Below are positions 6,449 to 12,521 of a stretch of 12,521 nt of DNA, in pieces. Position 1 is the first letter of the stretch. Each line of letters opens with the position of its first letter. The stretch is from an uncultured Bacteroides sp. (GTDB lineage Bacteria; Bacteroidota; Bacteroidia; Bacteroidales; Bacteroidaceae), in contig CABROZ010000062.1 in the NCBI GenBank assembly GCA_902472795.1, forward strand, positions 1 to 12,521, written 5' to 3'. The translations under genes were made by a program, and so were the position numbers. Under the pieces are notes generated by a model, which was given only the letters and a program-made list of their open reading frames with translations, had not been told where the DNA came from and did not search any database.

Positions 6449-7693
6449 TTACTCGTAGCGCATGGAACTGGCCGGACGGATGCGGGTGATGAGGTACGAA
6501 GGTCCCAGCAGCATCAGCACCGAAGCCAGCAACGTACCGATATTCAGCAGCAGGAACAGCCAGATGTTGAAAGACACGGGGACCGTATCCATGTAATATG
6601 TTTCGGGGTCGAGCTTGAAAAGTCCGAAATGACGCTGCACGAAGTAGAAAGCCAGTCCGATGACATTGCCCCACAGCATGCCTTTCCCGATGAGGAAGAC
6701 GGCAAACCAAAGGAACAGTCGGCGTATGGTATCGTTATTGGCTCCCAAGGACTTCAGTACACCGATCATCGACGTACGCTCGATAATGATGATAAGCAAA
6801 CCGGAAATCATGGTGAAGCCGGCTACACCAATCATCAGTACCAGAATCACCCAGATGTTGACATCCAGAATGCCGAGCCAGGCAAAGATGGAAGGATTGA
6901 GCTGTTCGATGTTGCGCACGCAGTATTCTTGTCCGAAACGGTCGATGACCCCGTTCAGATCCGCTCCTATTTCATAGGTTACATCTTCCAGCTGATCGTA
7001 ATCATACAAAGTCAGTTCAATACCACTGACCTGATCGGCTTCCCATTTATTCAGCCGGTTTACCAGGCACAAATCGGTCAGCAGAAACAAATCGTCGTAC
7101 TCGGCAAGGTTAGTCTGGTAAATGCCTACCACCTTCAGCCTGCGGGCACGGATATTGTCCTGTATGTAGTAGGTATCGATCTTGTCACCTACTTTCAGCT
7201 TCAGCTTGTCGGCAAACGATTTTGATATGACCACCTTGTTGGAAGAGGCAGAATCGCTGAACTGGGGCAACTCGCCTTCTACCAAGTGTTGGCGGAAAAA
7301 GGAAGTATCATACTCCGGTCCCAATCCCTTCAGCAACATGCCCTGAAAGGCTTCCGCAGTCTTTACCATCCCCATCTTGGTGGAATAGCGCTGTACATGG
7401 CGCACCTCGGGATAATCGGACAACACCGCCATCAGACTGTCGTCGGCCACTACCGGAAAAGTCTCATAGGAACGTGCTACCTCCAGATTGGTGATCTGTA
7501 TGTGCGAGCCGAACCCAACTATTTTCTCGCGCACCTCACTTTTGAAGCCCACAATGACCGAAACGGTAATGATCATCACCGCCAATCCGATGGCAATACC
7601 GGTCATGGCTATCAGCACAGCAGGACGGGAGACCTGCCTGCCGGCATCTCCTCCCCGATAAATCCGCCGGGCCAAGAACAAGGACAGACTCAT
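6449..7693 (-). CDS. LolC/LolE-type ABC transporter permease (FtsX family)
   Basis: A four-helix permease of 414 residues with the layout of LolC/LolE, which extract lipoproteins from the inner membrane. Seen: N-terminal LFLARRIY, helix 1 at about 27-49, then a large periplasmic MacB/core-type domain (about 50-275) containing SKSFADKLKLKVGD and RRLKVVGIY. Helices 2-4 lie at about 279-304, 326-350 and 376-400. The cytoplasmic coupling segment ERTSMIGVLKSLGANN (305-320) contacts the ATPase in this family, and the tail RIRPASSMRYE is usual. No ATPase gene is adjacent, as is common in Bacteroidetes. Its ATG overlaps the stop of the upstream aminotransferase gene in TAATG, so translation is likely coupled. 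The exact cargo is inferred from family only. Confidence 0.88.
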   Translation of the reverse strand: MSLSLFLARRIYRGGDAGRQVSRPAVLIAMTGIAIGLAVMIITVSVIVGFKSEVREKIVGFGSHIQITNLEVARSYETFPVVADDSLMAVLSDYPEVRHVQRYSTKMGMVKTAEAFQGMLLKGLGPEYDTSFFRQHLVEGELPQFSDSASSNKVVISKSFADKLKLKVGDKIDTYYIQDNIRARRLKVVGIYQTNLAEYDDLFLLTDLCLVNRLNKWEADQVSGIELTLYDYDQLEDVTYEIGADLNGVIDRFGQEYCVRNIEQLNPSIFAWLGILDVNIWVILVLMIGVAGFTMISGLLIIIIERTSMIGVLKSLGANNDTIRRLFLWFAVFLIGKGMLWGNVIGLAFYFVQRHFGLFKLDPETYYMDTVPVSFNIWLFLLLNIGTLLASVLMLLGPSYLITRIRPASSMRYE

Positions 7694-8892
7694 TATTCCA
7701 CTCTCCCCGGATAGGCTTCAAGAGCTTTTTGCAAGACAAAAAGCGCACGCGTCAGGTCTTCTTTCTTCAGTACGTAGGCTATACGAACCTCGTTGCGACC
7801 GGCACCCGGAGTGGTATAAAAGCCGGAAGCCGGAGCCATGAACACCGTCTGACCTTCGTACTCGAATTCGGACAGACACCAGGCACAGAACTTGTCGGAA
7901 TCATCCACCGGCAACTTGGCTACCGTATAGAATGCCCCCATCGGGATAGGCGAATAAACTCCCGGGATGCGGTTAAGACCGTCGATGAGGCATTTACGAC
8001 GTTCTACATACTCGTCGTACGTATCGCGCAGGTAGTCTTCATCGGCATCGAGTGAAGCCTCGGCAGCTATCTGACCGATCAACGGAGGACTGAGGCGTGC
8101 CTGACAGAACTTCATCACGGCATTTCGGATTTCCTTGTTCTTCGTGATCAGGGCACCGATACGGATGCCGCACTCCGAATAACGCTTGGATACGGAATCG
8201 ATAAGCACCACATTCTGCTCGATGCCTTCGAGATGACAAGCCGAAATGTAGGGCGAACCGGTATAGATAAATTCACGATAGACTTCGTCGGAGAAAAGGA
8301 ACAGGTCGTACTTCTTCACCAAGTCGCGTATCTGGTTCATCTCGCGACGGGTATAAAGATAGCCGGTCGGGTTGTTGGGATTACAGATCAGGATGGCACG
8401 GGTACGCTCGTTGATCAGCTCCTCGAATTTCTCGACCTTTGGCAGCGAAAAACCTTCTTCAATGGTGGTGGCAATGGTACGTATCTTGGCACCGGCCGAA
8501 ATGGCAAAGGCCATATAGTTGGCATAAGCCGGTTCGGGAACAATGATTTCATCGCCGGGATTCAGACAGGCCATAAACGAAAAAAGTACGGCTTCCGAAC
8601 CGCCGGAAGTAATGATGATGTCGTCGGCTGTCAGATGTATATTGAATTTCTCATAATACCCCACCAACTTTTCGCGGTAACTGCGGTATCCCTGACTCGG
8701 ACTGTATTCCAGCACCTTTCGGTCGATATTGCGTATTGCGTCAAGCGCCACTTGCGGCGTAGGCAGGTCGGGCTGTCCGATGTTCAAATGAAATACATGT
8801 ATTCCCCTTTGTTTGGCTGCATCTGCCAGAGGAGCCAGCTTACGGATCGGTGAAGCGGGCATCTCTGTTCCACGAATAGATATTTTAGGCAT
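7693..8892 (-). CDS. PLP-dependent class I/II aminotransferase
   Basis: A fold-type I aminotransferase of 399 residues, aspartate/alanine-type, cytosolic. Seen: HLNIGQPDLPTP (35-46), YSPSQGYRSYRE (63-74), SGGSEA (96-101) for the PLP phosphate, and NPNNPTGYLY (171-180) with the Asn that contacts PLP. SDEVYREF (201-208) follows, and DSVSKRYSECGIRIG (232-246) carries Lys236 as the likely Schiff-base residue. GAGRNEVRIAY near the C-terminus holds the Arg that binds the substrate carboxylate. The amino donor cannot be fixed from these motifs. The gene has its own promoter region (8893-9105) and leads into the LolC/E-type permease through a one-base overlap. Metabolic linkage between the two is not obvious. 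Confidence 0.93.
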   Translation of the reverse strand: MPKISIRGTEMPASPIRKLAPLADAAKQRGIHVFHLNIGQPDLPTPQVALDAIRNIDRKVLEYSPSQGYRSYREKLVGYYEKFNIHLTADDIIITSGGSEAVLFSFMACLNPGDEIIVPEPAYANYMAFAISAGAKIRTIATTIEEGFSLPKVEKFEELINERTRAILICNPNNPTGYLYTRREMNQIRDLVKKYDLFLFSDEVYREFIYTGSPYISACHLEGIEQNVVLIDSVSKRYSECGIRIGALITKNKEIRNAVMKFCQARLSPPLIGQIAAEASLDADEDYLRDTYDEYVERRKCLIDGLNRIPGVYSPIPMGAFYTVAKLPVDDSDKFCAWCLSEFEYEGQTVFMAPASGFYTTPGAGRNEVRIAYVLKKEDLTRALFVLQKALEAYPGRVE

Positions 8893-8954
8893 GACTCGAA
8901 CTTTAAAATCTTCTTCTATTATTCAATAATTTGCATTCTTTTGTTTTAAGGGTA

Positions 8955-8962
8955 CAAAATTA
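8955..8962 (-). promoter_or_regulatory. Bacteroidetes -7 element for the aminotransferase-permease unit
   Basis: On the minus strand this reads TAATTTTG, matching TAnnTTTG, 62 bases upstream of the aminotransferase ATG. A TTTG at 8979-8982 (minus strand) could be the -33 element, but the 16-base gap is shorter than the usual 19-21. The whole intergenic region is AT-rich and shared with the divergent gene. Confidence 0.55.
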
Positions 8963-9056
8963 GCGATTTATTTGAAACCAAAGGAAGCTCCAGACATAAA
9001 AACTTTAAAAACCTTATCTATATTAAAAACGTTATGCAAAATAAAAAAGAAAGCCT

Positions 9057-9064
9057 TACCTTTG
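9057..9064 (+). promoter_or_regulatory. Bacteroidetes -7 element for the isomerase-like gene
   Basis: TACCTTTG matches TAnnTTTG, 41 bases before the ATG at 9106. TATG at 9033-9036, 20 bases upstream, may act as a weak -33 element (consensus TTTG). The remaining bases of the 213-bp divergent region are AT-rich and show no other clear structure. Confidence 0.6.
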
Positions 9065-9105
9065 AGTTAGTAAACCGTTAATAGCTAAAAACCGAAAATA
9101 ATATC

Positions 9106-10341
9106 ATGGTCCTAAATCTGATTACATTTGCATCTACACTGCACAGGCAAATATCCATTCGCAGTTCGCACGAAACGGTATTGACTGAACTTGAAAAATA
9201 TTTCACTCTAAATTTCATTGACTATCAAGATATTGGGAAAGTAACATCCGATGACTTCTGCCTGTTGTTCATTGCAACCGGAGGAGTCGAGCGGTTGGTT
9301 ATCCAACATTTCGAGTCGCTGCCACGCCCTGCCATCCTGCTGGCCGACGGGATGCAAAACTCACTGGCCTCCGCCCTTGAGATTTCGTCATGGCTACGGG
9401 CCAGAGGCATGAAAAGCGAAATACTGCATGGTGAACTGACAGAGATTGTGAAACGCATCTTCGTGATGTACAACAACTTCAAGGCACAAAGGCAGATTTC
9501 CGGATCACGCATCGGAGTGATCGGTACACCGTCAAGCTGGCTGATTGCCAGCAATGTGGATTATCTGCTGGCTAAACGGCGATGGGACATTGAGTACGTC
9601 GATATTCCTTTGGAACGTGTGGCCGAATATGCCAATGCGCTCTCTGACGACGAAGTGGGTGAAGCTGCCGCCAAGCTGGCCGGAGAAGCTTTAGCCTGCC
9701 GGGAAGCATCGGCCGACGACATGCTGAAGGCCATGAAAATCTACAGAGCAGTGAAACGGATTGCCGAAGAAGAAAGGCTGTCTGCACTGACACTGAGCTG
9801 CTTCAAACTGATTGAACTGACCGGATCGACCGGATGTATGGCCTTGTCGCTGCTGAACGACGAGGGCATCATTGCCGGATGCGAAGGCGACTTGCAGTCG
9901 GTTTTTACCATGTTGGTGGTAAAAACCCTTACGGGAAAAGGGTCATTCATGGCCAACCCTTCCATGATCAACGCACGTACCAACGAAATCGTATTGGCCC
10001 ACTGCACTGTAGGATTGAAACAGACCGAGAAATTCATACTTCGCAGCCATTTTGAAACGGAACAGAGTATCGGCATCCAGGGATTGCTGCCTACGGGCGA
10101 CGTGACCATCGTCAAATGCGGAGGCGAATGTCTGGACGAATACTACCTGACCACCGGCACACTGACCGAGAATACCAACTACATCAACATGTGCCGCACA
10201 CAGGTACGTGTCCGACTGAACTCACCTGCCGATTATTTCCTGAAGAACCCATTGGGAAATCATCACATCCTGCTGCATGGCAACTACGAAACCATATTCA
10301 ACGAATTCTTCCAAGTGAATGCCTGCAAACGGACGGAATAA
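9106..10341 (+). CDS. L-fucose/L-arabinose isomerase-like protein (COG2407 type), substrate unknown
   Basis: A 411-residue cytosolic protein related to the fucose/arabinose isomerase superfamily. Seen: an N-terminal half with Rossmann-like strands (FCLLFIATGG 51-60, PAILLADG 75-82, GSRIGVIGTPSSW 133-145). The C-terminal half carries the family signature: LSALTLSCF (225-233), CMALSLLNDEGIIAGCEGDLQS (244-265), FMANPSMI (281-288) and IVLAHCTVG (295-303). Glu260, Asp262 and His299 are candidate metal or active-site residues by conservation; I infer this and cannot confirm it. The protein is shorter than FucI and has no kinase, aldolase or transporter gene beside it, so assigning fucose or arabinose as substrate would be a guess. 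It is transcribed alone from its own promoter and ends at a strong terminator. Confidence 0.8.
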   Translation: MVLNLITFASTLHRQISIRSSHETVLTELEKYFTLNFIDYQDIGKVTSDDFCLLFIATGGVERLVIQHFESLPRPAILLADGMQNSLASALEISSWLRARGMKSEILHGELTEIVKRIFVMYNNFKAQRQISGSRIGVIGTPSSWLIASNVDYLLAKRRWDIEYVDIPLERVAEYANALSDDEVGEAAAKLAGEALACREASADDMLKAMKIYRAVKRIAEEERLSALTLSCFKLIELTGSTGCMALSLLNDEGIIAGCEGDLQSVFTMLVVKTLTGKGSFMANPSMINARTNEIVLAHCTVGLKQTEKFILRSHFETEQSIGIQGLLPTGDVTIVKCGGECLDEYYLTTGTLTENTNYINMCRTQVRVRLNSPADYFLKNPLGNHHILLHGNYETIFNEFFQVNACKRTE

Positions 10342-10371
10342 GATATTTTCCCTAAAAAATAAGAAAGAAAA

Positions 10372-10411
10372 ATTCCCCAGTTAGGAAAAAATATTTTCCT
10401 AACTGGGGAAT
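10372..10411. terminator. Bidirectional intrinsic terminator between convergent genes
   Basis: The arms ATTCCCCAGTTAGGAAAA (10372-10389) and TTTTCCTAACTGGGGAAT (10394-10411) pair perfectly over 18 bp with a 4-base AATA loop. A run of seven T follows on the + strand (10413-10419), and a T-rich tract follows on the minus strand. It sits between the stops of the isomerase-like gene and the convergent permease gene, so it can end both transcripts. Confidence 0.88.
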
Positions 10412-10413
10412 AT

Positions 10414-10435
10414 TTTTTTCCTAACTGGGAAAAAA
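10414..10435. repeat. Extra partial copy of the terminator arm forming a second small hairpin
   Basis: TTTTCCTAACTGGG at 10416-10429 repeats the right arm of the terminator just upstream (same 14 bases at 10394-10407, 22 bases apart). It can itself fold as TTTTTTCC (10414-10421) with GGAAAAAA (10428-10435) around TAACTG. It can also compete with the first right arm for the left arm at 10372-10389. It may be a backup terminator or a duplicated mobile palindrome. Confidence 0.7.
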
Positions 10436-10459
10436 TAACACCTTCTTTATCAGCGTGGA

Positions 10460-11713
10460 CTACTCGTCGTGCAACGCTTCGGCGGGCTGCACTTTCATCG
10501 CCTGACGGGCGGGATACCAGATACCGGCCACTATCATCAGAGCCATCAGCAGCAACGCCACACAGAAACATCCCACAAAACGCGCAGTTGAAGCATCGAT
10601 CAGCGTATGTACCGTCAGGTCGGCCAGCTGGATGTTGAGAGCAATGAGCAAGGCCGGAACGGCTGCCAGCAGCAAAAGTGCAAGACCTTCCAGCAGGAAA
10701 TACCCCATTACCGTGCGACGACTGCTACCCATGGCCATACGCAGGGCCACCTCGCAACGACGCTTGCGAGTGCGATACCAGAAAGTAGCAAACACACACA
10801 GGAAGATATTGAACAGGAAAAAGGCCACCACTGCATAGACCGTATTCAGGTAGTTCACTGTGCCCTGCTGTATGTCGTAGGCTTCTTTCATGTCATCGTA
10901 CGAACGGATGGTGTTCAAGTAGAAGATGCCCCGGTCGAACACCGGCTGCATATCCTTGCGGAAACGCTCGGCAAAACCGGCTACCTGATCGGGAGCAACG
11001 CGTATCGCCACATGCTGCCACCAGAAAGCCTGCTGGGCAGGCAGATAGATGAACGGTTCGTAGCGCTCGTAATCGTCCAGCTTGTGCCGGGGCAGGACAG
11101 CAGCCACCCGATAATTGGTCACCGGATTATCCCGCTTCAACCAGTAGGGATTGAAACAGGTCTTGCCTACAGCGTCGGCCACGTTGGGCTGATGGAACAA
11201 GGAATCTGCCAAGTCCACACTCATCAAGGCCGGCATGGGATATTCAGCCGGCGACCAGTGAGCTTCGTCTAATTGTCCGACAATGGGTTTCAGGCGGAAC
11301 ACCTTGAAATAAGAAGGTGTGACATAACGGATGAAACACGACACCACATGCGCCGAATCGGTATGAGAGGCATAACCCTCTAACATTGCATCGCCCGTAT
11401 AGGGAATGCTGCCGTGATAGGCACAGACTTCCTCCACGCCGGGATAGTCCTTAATCAGGTTGTACAGGTAAGCGAAATCTTTCCCCGCCTGCTGGTTGTC
11501 GGCATCGTTGATGACTTCCAATGGTTTGTCCCCCACGGTCAGGTCGAACACACACGACGTGTCGTAACCCTTGGGCTGCCAGGCAGCTCCTTCGTAATTA
11601 TACACTAAATCGATGCCATACCACAGCAGTACGGTTACGATACACAACTCCACCCACAGCCATGCGTTGGCACGTCGTTGGTTCCACATCTGTCTGTATA
11701 TTTGTCTCCACAT
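10460..11713 (-). CDS. MacB/FtsX-type ABC transporter permease
   Basis: A 417-residue, four-helix permease. Seen: helix 1 at about 17-38, then a long periplasmic MacB-like domain (about 40-288) with VTPSYFKVFRLKPIVGQ (131-147) and a YRVAAVLP stretch (201-208). Helices follow at about 291-313, 336-360 and 378-400. The cytoplasmic coupling helix RKRRCEVALRMAMGSSRR (316-333) matches the R..E.A.R.A.G pattern of MacB permeases, and the tail YPARQAMKVQPAEALHDE has the usual P..AL ending. MacB-type pumps move peptides, lipids or antibiotics out across the envelope with an ATPase and adaptor encoded elsewhere. The cargo here is unknown. It starts 4 bases after the stop of a second permease of the same kind, which suggests heterodimer partners made from one message. 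Confidence 0.88.
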   Translation of the reverse strand: MWRQIYRQMWNQRRANAWLWVELCIVTVLLWYGIDLVYNYEGAAWQPKGYDTSCVFDLTVGDKPLEVINDADNQQAGKDFAYLYNLIKDYPGVEEVCAYHGSIPYTGDAMLEGYASHTDSAHVVSCFIRYVTPSYFKVFRLKPIVGQLDEAHWSPAEYPMPALMSVDLADSLFHQPNVADAVGKTCFNPYWLKRDNPVTNYRVAAVLPRHKLDDYERYEPFIYLPAQQAFWWQHVAIRVAPDQVAGFAERFRKDMQPVFDRGIFYLNTIRSYDDMKEAYDIQQGTVNYLNTVYAVVAFFLFNIFLCVFATFWYRTRKRRCEVALRMAMGSSRRTVMGYFLLEGLALLLLAAVPALLIALNIQLADLTVHTLIDASTARFVGCFCVALLLMALMIVAGIWYPARQAMKVQPAEALHDE

Positions 11714-11717
11714 AATC

Positions 11718-12521
11718 TTATTCTCCTCCCGTTAATGTGTATGAAATGTTGCGGTGTACCGCTATCCAGGCAGGCAGCAACGTGGACAGCGCGTTGAACA
11801 CCAGACACGCCGCCAGCACTGCCACGAACAACGAAGGCCGCAGCAGCAAGTCGCTACCCAATATGATGCCTTCCAGTTCCACTCCGCCCGTACCGAACAG
11901 CCACGTACCGCCCGCCACCACCAGCACACACGACAACGCATAGCCCAGCACACCGCCTATCAAGGTGGTACACAGGCTCTCGGCAAACAAGTGACCGATG
12001 ATGTTGGCATTAGAGGCTCCATAAGCCTTGCGGATGGCTATCTCGCCCAGGCGACTCTGCATCTGGGCATGTACCAGTCCCGATATGCCCACGGCAGGCA
12101 CCACTAACAGAATCAGCAGCAACAGCACATAGACCAGACTGGCACTGATACTGCTGTCGCGGAAGAAGGTGTAGTCCGTATGTGTATAGAGCCGCGGATC
12201 CTTCAGGATATACTCCAGCCCTTGCTTGTTGAGCTGCTCCATCCGCCGGTTCACTTCGGTACGTACTGCGTCAGGCGATGTGCCGGGCGACAGATGGAGG
12301 ACGGCATAGCGGAAGCCCAGCAGACCGGCAGTAGCGAGGTTCGGATCGAGGTGCTCCTCATTCATCAAGGTGAAAGGTTCCCACACGTCGGCATAGGCGG
12401 TCTGAAAGATGGAGCTGACGTCACGCACCACACCCACTACGCGCGCCTCCTGAAAGTCCAGCAACAGTTGCTTGCCCACTGCACCGGCAGCTCCGCCAAA
12501 CAGCTGTCCTGCCAGCCGCTC
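11718..12521 (-). CDS. MacB/FtsX-type ABC transporter permease (5' end outside window)
   Basis: The frame is open to the right edge, so only the C-terminal 267 residues are seen; the GTG at 12479 is internal, not the start, because the 14 codons before it read as normal MacB sequence (RLAGQLFG). Visible: the end of the periplasmic domain with a RVVGVVRDV stretch and LSPGTSPDAVRTEVNRRM, typical of MacB_PCD. Three membrane helices follow (visible residues about 127-150, 182-207 and 230-253). The coupling helix SRLGEIAIRKAYGASNANI is very close to the MacB pattern. The end (NISYTLTGGE) lacks the usual P..AL tail. It is the upstream partner of the permease at 10460-11713, and an ATPase or adaptor may lie beyond the edge. 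Confidence 0.88.
   Translation of the reverse strand, partial: ERLAGQLFGGAAGAVGKQLLLDFQEARVVGVVRDVSSIFQTAYADVWEPFTLMNEEHLDPNLATAGLLGFRYAVLHLSPGTSPDAVRTEVNRRMEQLNKQGLEYILKDPRLYTHTDYTFFRDSSISASLVYVLLLLILLVVPAVGISGLVHAQMQSRLGEIAIRKAYGASNANIIGHLFAESLCTTLIGGVLGYALSCVLVVAGGTWLFGTGGVELEGIILGSDLLLRPSLFVAVLAACLVFNALSTLLPAWIAVHRNISYTLTGGE
11723..11730 (-). promoter_or_regulatory. Strong Shine-Dalgarno-like site for the downstream permease
   Basis: GGGAGGAG on the minus strand lies 9 bases before the ATG at 11713, within the last codons of the upstream permease gene. Bacteroidetes genes usually do without such a site, so it stands out, though it also encodes the Gly-Glu end of the upstream protein and may be coincidental. 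Confidence 0.4.

Noticed and set aside
6359..7225. 288-codon plus-strand open frame
   Set aside because: It is opposite the LolC/E-type permease gene, with Gln/His/Asp-rich sequence typical of an antisense shadow.
8233..8853. 206-codon plus-strand open frame
   Set aside because: It is opposite the aminotransferase gene, whose motifs are complete; no independent support.
12480..12521. GTG at 12479 as the true start of the last permease
   Set aside because: The preceding 14 codons (ERLAGQLFGG...) continue typical MacB sequence, so the gene runs past the edge.

Overview
The window is 12.5 kb of ordinary Bacteroidales chromosome, most likely Bacteroides, Phocaeicola or a close relative. The evidence is the biotin gene order, Bacteroidetes-type promoter elements (TAnnTTTG) in front of three transcription units, AT-rich spacers without consistent Shine-Dalgarno sequences, and proteins that all look like Bacteroidetes families. 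Coding GC looks fairly high for the group. No phage, plasmid, CRISPR, RNA gene or intact insertion sequence is visible. No gene-free stretch exceeds about 215 bases.

Left part (1-4048, + strand): a biotin synthesis cluster. It holds the 3' end of bioA, then bioF, bioG, bioC (overlapping bioG by 16 bases) and bioD. Together they cover pimeloyl-ACP formation (BioC methylates malonyl-ACP, BioG removes the methyl ester), KAPA (BioF), DAPA (BioA) and dethiobiotin (BioD). bioB is not in the window and may lie upstream. Two spacers inside the cluster hold unusual DNA. Between bioF and bioG are nearly five tandem 22-bp palindromic units followed by a separate 17-bp palindrome. Between bioC and bioD is an 88-bp REP-like hairpin. 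bioF itself carries a 14-codon insertion flanked by a 10-bp direct repeat, at the cofactor phosphate loop.

Middle (4092-6444, + strand): behind its own promoter, a membrane GT2 glycosyltransferase, an HD-domain phosphohydrolase-like protein and a Nim-like flavin-binding protein. They converge, with a 4-base gap, on a minus-strand pair (6449-8892): a class I/II aminotransferase followed by a LolC/E-type ABC permease, coupled by a TAATG overlap.

Right part: a divergent promoter region (8893-9105) serves the aminotransferase pair and a fucose/arabinose isomerase-like protein of unknown substrate (9106-10341). A strong bidirectional terminator with a duplicated arm follows. After it come two minus-strand MacB/FtsX-type permeases in tandem, the upstream one running off the window end.

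No clearly new biological system is visible. The best leads are the bioF insertion, the 22-bp palindrome array and the two structured intergenic repeats.
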